64,000 nt of DNA from assembly GCA_026005175.1 (NCBI GenBank), contig BPKO01000009.1, positions 62,001 to 126,000 of the forward strand, in the 5' to 3' direction. Under the pieces are notes generated by a model that saw only the letters and a list, made by a program, of their open reading frames with translations, was not told the origin of the DNA and did not search any database. Numbering within the stretch: position 1 is the stretch's first letter; every line of letters starts with the position of its first letter. The position numbers were made by a program, and so were the translations under genes. The stretch is from Candidatus Tectimicrobiota bacterium. Its GTDB lineage: Bacteria > Tectomicrobia > Entotheonellia > Entotheonellales > Entotheonellaceae. Shown piece after piece: positions 46,250 to 54,804 of the stretch.

Positions 46250-46279
46250 CGCGCGTTTCCTCCGCAGCGGCCTGCCTTT

Positions 46280-48367
46280 TCACGAGGCTCGAGGGGTAAC
46301 AACCAGGGTGAAGTGCGCGTCCACCCGCGCCACGTCGCCCGTAAAGAGAACCAAAGAGGATTCGCGTTCTTCCACCACCGCAGGCCCGACCACCGTCTCG
46401 CCAGGGGCCAGGCGCGCGCGATCGTAGAGGGGGCAGGGGCGAAAGCCACCGGCTTCGGGGAGGTAGACGTCGCGGTATCCCTTCAGCGCCGGCGCCCCTG
46501 CCACCGGTGCCTCCTCCCGCGCCAGGCGCAGGTCCAGAGGCTCTGCCGGGCCGCTCCCCGTTACTTTCCAGTGCACGCCTTCGAGCGGGGCGTCGCGCGG
46601 TGCCACCCCGTAGAGGCGAGTATACGCCTGCACAAAGCGCCGTTCCAGCTCCCGCACCGGGTCGGTGGCGTCGAGGCCGTCGGCCGGCACTTCCACGGTG
46701 TAGCCCTGCCCCTGGTAGCGCAAGTCGGCAGCCCGCGCCAGGGTGACCTCGTGGGGGGCCAGGCGGGCCCGCCGCAGCATGTCCAGAACGCGCCCCTCGA
46801 GGGCGGCAAAGCGCGCCTCCAGGGCGTCGGCCGACAGCTCGCCAAGCGGCGTCAGGGCGGTCTGCGCCACGTCAAAACCCAGGGGGCTGATGAGCAGGCC
46901 GAAGGCCGAAAAGACCCCGGCGCCCCAGGGGACGAGGATGCGGCGCACCGCCAGCCGCCGCGCCACGCCCAGGGCGTGCACTGGGCCGGCGCCGCCAAAG
47001 GCCACCAGGTCGTGGCCGCGAATATCCACCCCTGCCTCCGCCGCGTGCAGCCGAAAGGCCTGCGCCATGTGTTCGTTGGCCACCTCGTGGATGCCCAGCG
47101 CGGCTTCTGTCACCCCGATGCCCAGTGGCGCGGCCACTCCGCGCTGCACGGCCTGGCGGGCCGCTTCGACGTCTAGCGGCATCTCGCCGCCTAGGAAAAA
47201 CTCGGGGTTGATGTACCCCAGCAGCACGTTGGCGTCGGTCACCGTTGGCCGCGTCCCGCCCCGGCCGTAACAGGCAGGGCCGGGGTCGGCGCCGGCGCTT
47301 TCCGGCCCCACGCGCAGGCGGCGCAGGGCATCCACGCTGGCGATGCTGCCGCCGCCGGCGCCGATCTCGATCAGCTCGACGGCAGGAATCAGCAGCGGCA
47401 AGCCGCTGCCTTTCTTGTAGCGGTAGGCCCGCGCCACTTCGATGCTGTAGGCCTTGCGCAGGGCACCGCCGCGGATCACGCACCCCTTTGCCGTGGTGCC
47501 GCCCATGTCGAAGGCCAGGAGGTTGGGCACCCCCGCCAGGCGGCCCAAGTACTGGCTCATGAGGGCCCCGGCCACCGGTCCCGACTCCAGCAAGAGAACC
47601 GGGTACTGCGCCGCCGTCTCCGCGGTCATGGTGCCGCCGGCCGAGCTCATCAGAAAAAAGTCGCCCTGGAAGCCCCGCGCCTGCAATCCCTCCTGCAGGT
47701 GCCGCAGGTACTGCTCAACCAGGGGCTGCACGTAGGCGTTGGCCACCGTGGTGGAGGTGCGCTCGTACTCCCCCATGGTGGGGGCGATTTCCGAAGAGAT
47801 GGAGACGTAGAGGTGGGGGAAGTGCTGGTGGAGAAACGCCTTGATGCGCTGCTCGTGGGTGGGGTTGACGTAGCTGTGCAGCAGCACCACCGCCAGGGAA
47901 ATTACCCCTTCTGCTTGCAGCGCCAGAACTTGCTCCCGCACCTGCTCGAGGTCCAGCGCCTGCAGCACCTCCCCGTAAGGGTTGAGGCGCTCCTGCACTT
48001 CCCGGCGCAGGTGGCGGGGCACCAGCGGCTCGGGGAACTCGATTCCCAAATCGTACATGTCAAAGCGCACCTCCCGCCGGATCTCCAGGGCATCCCGGAA
48101 GCCGGCGGTGGCCAGAAGCCCTACCCGCGCCCCCTTGCGCTCGATAAGGGCGTTGGCCACCAGGGTGGTGCCGTGCACCACCTGCGTCACCTCCTGGAGG
48201 GAAAGCCCCTGCCGTTGCAGCAGCAGCTCCAGGCCGGTCAATACCCCCACCGCCGGGTCTTGTGGCGTGGTAGGATACTTCTCTTTGGCAAGGCGCCCGC
48301 GCCGGCGATCGAGCAGGACAAAGTCAGTAAACGTGCCCCCCACGTCAATGCCCACGCGGATGCTCAC
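46280..48367 (-). CDS. hyuA: Hydantoinase A/oxoprolinase family protein
   Basis: This is the ATP-using subunit of the enzyme, 695 residues. It has the actin-like nucleotide-binding start IRVGIDVGGTFTDFVLLDR, the STTVANA-QPL block, SAGGTMT, LLESGPVAGALMSQYLG, AFDMGGTTAKG, IEIGAGGGSIA and GPACYGRGGT, all typical of HyuA. The GTG start at 48367 follows GAGGAAAGAGGTG; the in-frame extension to 48529 lacks a site and overlaps the divergent selenoprotein promoter. It leads the three-gene operon. Confidence 0.94.
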   Translation of the reverse strand: MSIRVGIDVGGTFTDFVLLDRRRGRLAKEKYPTTPQDPAVGVLTGLELLLQRQGLSLQEVTQVVHGTTLVANALIERKGARVGLLATAGFRDALEIRREVRFDMYDLGIEFPEPLVPRHLRREVQERLNPYGEVLQALDLEQVREQVLALQAEGVISLAVVLLHSYVNPTHEQRIKAFLHQHFPHLYVSISSEIAPTMGEYERTSTTVANAYVQPLVEQYLRHLQEGLQARGFQGDFFLMSSAGGTMTAETAAQYPVLLLESGPVAGALMSQYLGRLAGVPNLLAFDMGGTTAKGCVIRGGALRKAYSIEVARAYRYKKGSGLPLLIPAVELIEIGAGGGSIASVDALRRLRVGPESAGADPGPACYGRGGTRPTVTDANVLLGYINPEFFLGGEMPLDVEAARQAVQRGVAAPLGIGVTEAALGIHEVANEHMAQAFRLHAAEAGVDIRGHDLVAFGGAGPVHALGVARRLAVRRILVPWGAGVFSAFGLLISPLGFDVAQTALTPLGELSADALEARFAALEGRVLDMLRRARLAPHEVTLARAADLRYQGQGYTVEVPADGLDATDPVRELERRFVQAYTRLYGVAPRDAPLEGVHWKVTGSGPAEPLDLRLAREEAPVAGAPALKGYRDVYLPEAGGFRPCPLYDRARLAPGETVVGPAVVEERESSLVLFTGDVARVDAHFTLVVTPRAS

Positions 48368-48527
48368 CTCTCTTTCCTCCTCTGCGGCGGTGCCGGCGGC
48401 CGGCGCGCCTTTGCCCTTGCGCGTCCCCGCCGGCTGCCCTATCCTAGCGCAAGCTGCCTTTCTTGCAAAGGCCAGACTTTCCCTGGCGCGAAAAAAGTAG
48501 CCTGTCCCCTTTTTGGAGGAGCGGCGC

Positions 48528-50264
48528 ATGAGGCAGGCAGGACCCTATGCGGTGGTGTGGCCGCGCGGCAAGAAGGCCGTGGCCTTGCGGCCGCTGGCCC
48601 GGCGTCTTGACACCCTGGCCGGCAAGACCATTGGCCAGCTCTGGGACTACCTCTTTCGCGGCGACGAGATCTTCCCCTTGCTGGAAGAGGGGCTCTCGGC
48701 CCGCTTCCCCGGCGTGCGCTTCGTGCGCTACGACGTCTTTGGCTCTACGCACGGTGCCGAGGAACACCGGGTGCTGGCCGAGCTGCCGGCCAAGCTCAAA
48801 GCGTACGGCGTGGATGCCGTGATTTCCGGCATGGCTTGCTGAGGCAGCTGCACGCCCGCCGTGCTGCGGGCCAGCGCCGTGGCCGAGGCGGCCGGGGTGC
48901 CCACTTCTTCCCTGGTCTGCGAGGGCTTCCTGCAGCAGGCCGCCACCACCGCCGCCGGCCTGGGCATGCCCACTTTGCCCACCGCCCTGGTGCCGGGCCA
49001 CGTCGACGTGCAGACGCCAGAAGAGCTGCGCCGGCACGTGCTCACCGTGACTCTCGAGGAGGTGGTGCGCAACCTCACCACCGCGCCGGCCGAGGCCCAC
49101 GCCGAAGCCGAGCCGCCGCCGCAGGAAGTCATCTTTCGCGGCAGCTTCGAGGAAGTTAACCGCTTCTTTTACGAGCAGGGCTGGAGCGACGGCCTGCCCA
49201 TCGTGCCCCCCACGCGAGACAAAGTAGAAGCCTTCCTGCGCTTTACCGACCGCGACGCCGCGGAAGTGCTCGGAGTGCTGCTGCCCGACAACCGCCAGGC
49301 CACGGTGTGGAACGTGGCGGTCAACGGCGTCATGGCCGGCTGCCGCCCGGAGTACATGCCGGTGCTGGTGGCCCTGGCCGAAGCCATGGCCGACCCGACT
49401 TACGGCGTCGAGCACAGCGGCAACACCCCGGGCTCGGAGACCCTCATTATCCTCAACGGCCCCATTATCAAAGAGCTCGGCTTTAACTACACCCAGGGGG
49501 CCCTGCGCGACGGCTTTCAGGCCAACACCAGCATCGGCCGCTTCTGGCGCCTCTACTTGCGCAACGTCGCCGGCTTCCTGCCCCACCGCACCGACAAGGC
49601 CACCTTTGGCAACACCTGGCGCGTGGTGCTGGCCGAAAACGAGGAGGCCTTAGCCCGCATTGGCTGGCCGCCGCTGAGCGTCGAGCGCGGCTTTGCCGCC
49701 GGCGACAACGTGGTGACCATTGCCCGCTACACCGGCGGCACGGTGCTGGCTTCGGCATTTGGCAGCACGGCGCAGGAGATTCTGCCTTACCTCGCCGACG
49801 GCCTGGCGCGCCTGGTGGCCTGGGAGCTGTGCTTCACCGTGGGGCTGGCCACCGGCACCCAGAAGCCGCTGCTCCTTCTCACTCCGGTGCTGGCCGAGAC
49901 GATTGCCCGCTCGGGGTTTTCCAAGCAGGACGTGAAGCGTTTCCTGTACGAGCACGCGCGCCTTCCTGCCTGGAAGTTCGAGCGCTACGTGGGCGAGTGG
50001 ACGAACCTGCTGCCGGGCCACCCGACGCTGGCCGAGCTGGTGGCGCGGGGCCAGGCGCCGCCGCAGTTTGCCACTTCGAGCGATCCCGAGCGGCTGGTGC
50101 CCATTGTCTGCGAGCCCGACGACTTCCAGGTGGTGGTGAGCGGCGATCCCCTGCGCACCAACGCCTACGTCTTTGCCCACAACGGCCTTTTGGGCTTTCC
50201 CACCAGCAAGGCGATCCGCCTGCCGGCCGCCTGGAAGCGCTTGCTGGATGAAGCAAGGAAGTAG
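48528..50264 (+). CDS. UGSC family selenoprotein with in-frame UGA (Sec105)
   Basis: ATG 48528 has GGAGGAG 6 nt upstream. The frame meets a TGA at 48840-48842 and continues open to 50264, giving 578 residues if the TGA is read as selenocysteine. Around it the sequence is SGMAC-U-GSCTPAVLRA, the signature of the UGSC (seleno)protein family known from metagenomic selenoproteome surveys. The N-terminal part (about 1-185) is the UGSC domain (LAGKTIGQLW, FPGVRFV, VPTSSLVCEGF). The rest (about 205-578) starts FYEQGWSDGLPIVPPT, a block seen with this family; its function is unknown. U-G-S-C is a CxxC-like redox motif, so a thiol/selenol redox role is likely. A GC hairpin begins 11 nt after the UGA. 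selD is in the same window. Confidence 0.9.
48854..48871 (+). promoter_or_regulatory. Candidate bacterial SECIS element of the UGSC gene
   Basis: GCCCGC (48854-48859) pairs with GCGGGC (48866-48871) around the loop CGUGCU. The loop begins 17 nt after the UGA and has a G at its second position, which fits the bacterial SECIS rules I know. The loop ends in GUGCU, as in the hairpin after the selD UGA. Confidence 0.7.
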
Positions 50265-50415
50265 GGGTTCTGCAAAGACGGCCATGTCGCACGAGGCGCT
50301 GCGCCACGTTGCCGCTTGTCTTCTGGCGGTGCTCGACAAGGAGAAATCGGTCTGCCGCATCCCGGTGACCCTTTAGTAAAGGTGTCCTTAAACCAAGATA
50401 CAAGGAGCGCACGGC

Positions 50416-51546
50416 ATGAAAGGTCGAGTGGCAGTGCTGCGAGAGTACGGCGGCGACTTTGAGCTGCGCGAGTATCCCTTGCCGGAGGTGGAGCCGGGAG
50501 CCATCCTGGTGCGGCTGACGCGTGCCGGCATCTGCGGCTCCGACCTCCACATCTGGCGCGGGGAGATGAAAGCCGTCTACGGCGAGACGCCCCGCGATCT
50601 TACCTTTGGCCACGAGATGTGCGGCCGCGTGGCGCGCCTTGGCGCCGGCGTCCACACCGACTCCATGGGGCAGCCGCTGCGCGAGGGCGACCGCATCACC
50701 TTTGCCTACTTCTTCCCCTGCGGCCGCTGCCGCGTCTGCCTGCAGGACGAGCTGGGCAACTGCCCGCGCAAGGGGCGCCCCAACCGCGTGGCCGGCACGC
50801 CGCCTTATTTCAACAACGCTTACGCCGACTACTACTACCTGCGGCCCAACCACTACGTCTTCAAGATTCCCGACGAGATCTCCGACGACATGGCCACCCC
50901 GGTCAACTGCGCCCTGGCGCAGGTGGTGTACGGCTTGCAGCGCGCCGGCCTGCGTTTTGGCCAGACCGTGGTCATTCAGGGCGCCGGCGGCCTGGGGCTC
51001 AACGCGGTGGCCGTGGCGCGCGACATGGGCGCCGATCGCATCATTGTCTTTGACCGCATCCCGGCACGGCTGGAGCTGGCCCGCGCCTTTGGCGCCGACC
51101 ACGCCCTTAGCCTCGCCGACTTGCCCACCCCGGAAGCGCGCATCGAGGCGGTGCGGGAGCTCACCGACGGCTTTGGCGCCGACGTGGTGGCCGACTTGGT
51201 GGGCTACCCGGAAGTCATTCCCGAAGGGCTGCGCATGCTGCGCAGCGGCGGCTGCTACCTGGAAGTGGGCAACATCGCGCCGGGCAACGTCTTTAGCTAC
51301 GACGCCACGGCGCTGGTGCGGGGCAACACGCGCCTGGTGGGCACCTCCAACTACTCGCCCTGGGCCATTCCCCAGGCCCTGGCCTTTATGCGCCGCAACC
51401 TCAAGCGCTTTCCATTCGAGCGCCTCATTTCCCACACCTTTCCGCTGGAGCGCATCGGCGAGGCCTTTCGCCAGGCCGAGTGGCAGCGCCGCGAGGGCGA
51501 CCCGCTGCGCCTCTCCCGCGCTGCCCTGCGCATGGACGGCGACTAG
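50416..51546 (+). CDS. Zinc-dependent medium-chain alcohol dehydrogenase
   Basis: This NAD(P)-dependent MDR dehydrogenase has 376 residues. The catalytic zinc site is CGSDLH and GHEMCG. The structural zinc site CGRCRVC-x7-C is complete (CGRCRVCLQDELGNC). The Rossmann motif is GAGGLGLNAV. It resembles threonine/sorbitol-type dehydrogenases, but the substrate is unknown. It follows the UGSC gene by 151 nt with its own AAGGAG site, and ends overlapping the converging acidic-protein gene by 4 nt. Confidence 0.92.
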   Translation: MKGRVAVLREYGGDFELREYPLPEVEPGAILVRLTRAGICGSDLHIWRGEMKAVYGETPRDLTFGHEMCGRVARLGAGVHTDSMGQPLREGDRITFAYFFPCGRCRVCLQDELGNCPRKGRPNRVAGTPPYFNNAYADYYYLRPNHYVFKIPDEISDDMATPVNCALAQVVYGLQRAGLRFGQTVVIQGAGGLGLNAVAVARDMGADRIIVFDRIPARLELARAFGADHALSLADLPTPEARIEAVRELTDGFGADVVADLVGYPEVIPEGLRMLRSGGCYLEVGNIAPGNVFSYDATALVRGNTRLVGTSNYSPWAIPQALAFMRRNLKRFPFERLISHTFPLERIGEAFRQAEWQRREGDPLRLSRAALRMDGD

Positions 51547-52166
51547 AGCAGCAGGCGCAGGTGCTCCCAGCCCGGCCCGTAGAGGTCGTCTTCGGAGAGG
51601 CCGTCTTCGGCGCTGCCGGGCACCACGTAGGCGGCGTCGGCCTGAATGGTGCGGGGGTCAAGGCGGGTGAGCCCCTGCACCAGGGCCACAAATGTCTCTT
51701 TGTGGTAGGCCTCGTCCTCGCTCTCCACCGCCTCTGCCGGCGGGTAAGGCTCGTCAAGAAGGAAGAGCAGGGTCACCACCACGTAGTCTTTGCGCTTGGA
51801 GGTGCGGCGCACCTCGTCGATGTCTTCACCCAGCTCTTCTTCCTCGGTGGCCAGGCCGCTTTCGATCTCGTCTACCCAGGTGTTGAACTCTTCAACCGCG
51901 GCATCGGGGTCGTCAAGGTACTCCCAGTAGCCATAAGTCCAAAAAAGCTCCGACTCTTCGAGGAGGGCGACGAAGCGCTTGAGAAAGCGGCGCTTTTCCT
52001 GCACCGTCTCGTCGGCGGTGCGCGACTCTTCCAGGATGCGGGCAAAGCGCGCGCGCAGGGTGTCCTCGCCAAAGCACTTGATGGCCAGCTGCAAGCCGAA
52101 GAAGTACGTATCCGAAGGGCCACCGAACCAGCGGCTCAGCTTGCCCAGAAAGCCCCGTCTGGCCAT
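51543..52166 (-). CDS. Acidic cytoplasmic protein of unknown function in the ATP-grasp/DUF350 cluster
   Basis: This 207-residue protein is strongly acidic from about residue 85 to 125 (EEFNTWVDEIESGLATEEEELGEDIDE in part) and has no signal peptide or membrane helix. The N terminus is basic and aromatic (GKLSRWFGGPSDTYFFGLQLAIKCFGEDTLRARF). I do not recognise it; its place matches that of YjfK/DUF2491-like partners in related gene clusters, but I cannot confirm homology. It is the last gene of the cluster, 10 nt after the lipoprotein gene, with an in-frame GGAGAAGC site. Confidence 0.7.
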   Translation of the reverse strand: MARRGFLGKLSRWFGGPSDTYFFGLQLAIKCFGEDTLRARFARILEESRTADETVQEKRRFLKRFVALLEESELFWTYGYWEYLDDPDAAVEEFNTWVDEIESGLATEEEELGEDIDEVRRTSKRKDYVVVTLLFLLDEPYPPAEAVESEDEAYHKETFVALVQGLTRLDPRTIQADAAYVVPGSAEDGLSEDDLYGPGWEHLRLLL

Positions 52167-52176
52167 GGTGCTTCTC

Positions 52177-53514
52177 CTAGCCGCCAAAGGACCAGCCGCG
52201 GCCAAAGGAGCCGGAGCGGCCAAAAGGCACGCGCCCGCGGCGTGCCGTGGTGCCCAACCTCCCCCGCCCCAGACCGGTGACGCGGCCGCCGCTGGTGCGC
52301 ACGGTGACGCGGCCAAAGCCCGAGGGCTTTCGCCGCCCTACCCCAGGGCGGCCGCCCACGCGGGTGCCGCTAAACACCGTGGGGCGCGGGCGCGGCTGGT
52401 AGCGCGGGGGACGAAAGGGCGGCGGCGAAGTGCGCCCCAAGGTGATGGGCTCGCCGTAGCCCGGATAATACGAAGCCGTCGGCCGCGGCGCCAGGAAAGA
52501 ATACAGCAGCAAGAAGGCCAGGTGCGACTGCAAATCGCCGCCGTAGTAGTAGTGCACCTCGCGCGCCGGGCGCGGGGTGCCGTCGGGCCCTTCCCGGGTC
52601 ACTGTCTGCACCACCCGGCGCAAGTCGCTCAGCGGCAGCATGGCCACTTGCAAGCCGGCCTCGCGGTACTCGACAAACTCATCGTTAATGTCGTCGCTTT
52701 CTTCTTTCTGGGAGCGGTCGGGCACGATGTAGAGAACGTGCTTGATGCCGCGCTGCTGCAGCGCCGGAGCGCGCGGGATGCTCGCCAGGTAGCGGTTGTC
52801 GAACTGCCGGCCGTCGTCGGTGTAGGGGCTCAGGCGCTGGTTGTCGAGCAGCATTAGCCCCGGGGCCTCTGGTGGCAGGTTGGCCTGCTGCTGCTCGACG
52901 TAGGCCGCATAGTAAAGCAGTGCCCCCAGCGTTTCGTGGCTGCGCACCACCCCGTAGGGGTGGGGCCAGTTGTCAAAGCCCAGGATGAGGTCGGCCCACC
53001 CTGCCAGCCCGGCGCCAAAGGCCACCGCCTCGGGGCCGGGCAAGTCGGCAATGAAGAACGTCTCGCGGCCGCGGGTCACCTGGCTCAGAAGGTCGCGGCG
53101 CAGGGTCTCGCCGCGGGCAAAGGCTTCGGCCATGGCGCTGGTGAAGACCGGCCGCACCTGCTGGCGCAGGCTGCTCGCCTGCAGGGCCTGCACCAGGGTG
53201 GGAAGCATGAAAGGCTGCCAGGTCTCGGTGCGCGGCCGCCAGGCAGCCAGCAGGCGGGTGGGGTCGGTGTAGCGCCGCCACTGCTCGGAACCGGTGGCGT
53301 CGTGCCCCGTAGCGCCAAGGAAAAAGAGGCGGCTGCTTTCGGCCCCCACGTTCCAGCCGTGCTGCTGCTGCACCGCCAGCGCCTCGGCGCTTATTTCTTC
53401 TTCCCGGCTGCAGCCGTTCAGGCTCAGCAGCGCCGCAAAGGCCAGCGCCCCCTTGCTGAAGGTGCGGCGGTCCATGGCTTGCCACCACTGCCACGGCGGG
53501 GTCGCCTGCGCCAT
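52177..53514 (-). CDS. Tat-exported lipoprotein with RG-rich C-terminal tail, unknown function
   Basis: This 445-residue protein has a twin-arginine signal (DRRTFSKGALAF, Arg16-Arg17) running into a lipobox-like LSLNGC (Cys35). The central domain (about 40-345) is unrecognised but contains ordered blocks such as RLFFLGATGHDATG, FIADLPGPEAVAFGAGLAGWADLILGF and a DLRRVVQ region. The tail (about 370-445) is low-complexity, rich in Arg, Gly, Pro and Thr (for example GLGRGRLGTTARRG and FGRSGSFGRGWSFGG) and strongly basic. That suggests binding to an anionic polymer, lipopolysaccharide or the acidic partner protein encoded next. It begins 2 nt after the ligase gene stop. Confidence 0.75.
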   Translation of the reverse strand: MAQATPPWQWWQAMDRRTFSKGALAFAALLSLNGCSREEEISAEALAVQQQHGWNVGAESSRLFFLGATGHDATGSEQWRRYTDPTRLLAAWRPRTETWQPFMLPTLVQALQASSLRQQVRPVFTSAMAEAFARGETLRRDLLSQVTRGRETFFIADLPGPEAVAFGAGLAGWADLILGFDNWPHPYGVVRSHETLGALLYYAAYVEQQQANLPPEAPGLMLLDNQRLSPYTDDGRQFDNRYLASIPRAPALQQRGIKHVLYIVPDRSQKEESDDINDEFVEYREAGLQVAMLPLSDLRRVVQTVTREGPDGTPRPAREVHYYYGGDLQSHLAFLLLYSFLAPRPTASYYPGYGEPITLGRTSPPPFRPPRYQPRPRPTVFSGTRVGGRPGVGRRKPSGFGRVTVRTSGGRVTGLGRGRLGTTARRGRVPFGRSGSFGRGWSFGG

Positions 53515-53516
53515 CT

Positions 53517-54728
53517 TTACCTCCGCGCAACGAACGTCGGGGCCGTCAGCGCCGTCTCGTCGGTGGTGCCGCGCGCCAGCCGCGTGAAGAAGCCGGCGCT
53601 GCGGCCACCCACAAGGAAGACGCCGAAGTTGGGCAAAGTGCCGTCGGGCTCGGGCTGCACCTCGAAGAAGCGCTGGCACACCCAGGCCTCGGGCCGCGCG
53701 CTGGCCACCGCTTCTTGCCACTCGGCTTCGCTGACAAACGGCCCGCACACCGTTTCTTCCCCTTCGCAGCCGTAAGCCGACTTGAGTACCCAGCGGTGGC
53801 GCTGCCGGCGCAGCACCTCGCGGGGAACCTGCTCCAGGCGGTACGTCTCGGGCAGATAGCGGCGGATCCAGCGCCGCGCCCGGGGCGAAAAGCGCTGCTG
53901 CTCCTCCCACAGGAAGGCCAGCGCGCGTTTGTTCTGGGTGAGCACCGCGCCAAAGGGGTTGACCACCGTCACCTTGCCCGCGTAGGCGGCCTCCAGCAGC
54001 AGCCGCAGTGGCGCCACCAGCGGCTCGGGGTCGGGATAAGGCGGGGCGTGGCGCCACACCGCCTGCCGCTCTCCCCACCAGTCGGTCTTGTAGTGGCGAA
54101 GCACCAGCTCCACCGGCTCGCCAAACAGCCCCACCCCCTCGCCGCAGGGGTGCAGGTTGTAAGGAGAGCCAAGGACCACGTGGCAGCCGCGCGCCGCGAG
54201 CCAGCGCCGGTAAAGGGTGATCATCCCCAGGTCTTCGGTGAACTCGGTGGGGTAGACGATCCCCACCCGCCGGGGGGCGCGGCCGCCGTGGGCGGCCACC
54301 AGCATGCGCCAGAAGGCCTGGGGCAGGCCGCGGTTGGGGTCGCGCACCGCGCCGTGGTAAGGGCGCAGCAGGCGATTGAGGAGCACCGCCTCGGGCTGGC
54401 CGCTGGGGGTGTCGCTGTTGACTTCGGCGCAGCGGAGGCGACCGTCGCGGCAAAAAAAGAGGTCGGCGCGGGCAATGCCGTGCCATTCCCCCTGTGCGGC
54501 AAACCACATCAGCTTCTGGTACGGGGTAAGGTGAAAGAAGGTGTCGAGCCAGCGCGGCTGCGCCCACACCAGGCTGACCAGCTCCTGGTAGAGGGCACCG
54601 AGGCGCTCGGCGGCCCGCCGCAGGGCGCGCGCTTGGGCCGGAGACAACACCACCCCCTCTAGGCGAAAGCGCGGCTCACCGTCGCTCCAAGCGTCGGTGA
54701 GCACCCCCTGGCTGTAGAGCACCTGCAC
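53517..54728 (-). CDS. Glutathionylspermidine synthase-like ATP-grasp ligase (YgiC/YjfC type)
   Basis: This cytoplasmic ATP-grasp amidoligase has about 403 residues. GSP-synthetase motifs are visible: ADLFFCRDGRLRCAEVNSDTPSG, VNPFGAVLTQNKRALAFLWEE, LKSAYGCEGEETVCGPFV and a C-terminal FEVQPEPDGTLPNFGVFLVGGR. It lacks the amidase domain of true glutathionylspermidine synthetase, as do YgiC and YjfC. The GTG at 54728 has no good ribosome site; a CTG start 21 nt upstream (LPRYGDFVQV) is possible. It follows the DUF350 gene and precedes the Tat lipoprotein, which may be its substrate or partner (inference). Confidence 0.88.
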   Translation of the reverse strand: MQVLYSQGVLTDAWSDGEPRFRLEGVVLSPAQARALRRAAERLGALYQELVSLVWAQPRWLDTFFHLTPYQKLMWFAAQGEWHGIARADLFFCRDGRLRCAEVNSDTPSGQPEAVLLNRLLRPYHGAVRDPNRGLPQAFWRMLVAAHGGRAPRRVGIVYPTEFTEDLGMITLYRRWLAARGCHVVLGSPYNLHPCGEGVGLFGEPVELVLRHYKTDWWGERQAVWRHAPPYPDPEPLVAPLRLLLEAAYAGKVTVVNPFGAVLTQNKRALAFLWEEQQRFSPRARRWIRRYLPETYRLEQVPREVLRRQRHRWVLKSAYGCEGEETVCGPFVSEAEWQEAVASARPEAWVCQRFFEVQPEPDGTLPNFGVFLVGGRSAGFFTRLARGTTDETALTAPTFVARR

Positions 54729-54804
54729 GAAGTCGCCGTAGCGCGGCAGGGAAGCCGCCCGCGTGCCGGGGCGCCTGCACGGCCACTGCCACCGCCACTT
54801 CCCC

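Noticed and set aside
48850-48864. Alternative hairpin GCACG/CGTGC right after the UGSC UGA
   Set aside because: Its loop starts only 12 nt after the UGA and begins with C, outside the usual SECIS rules; the GCCCGC hairpin fits better.
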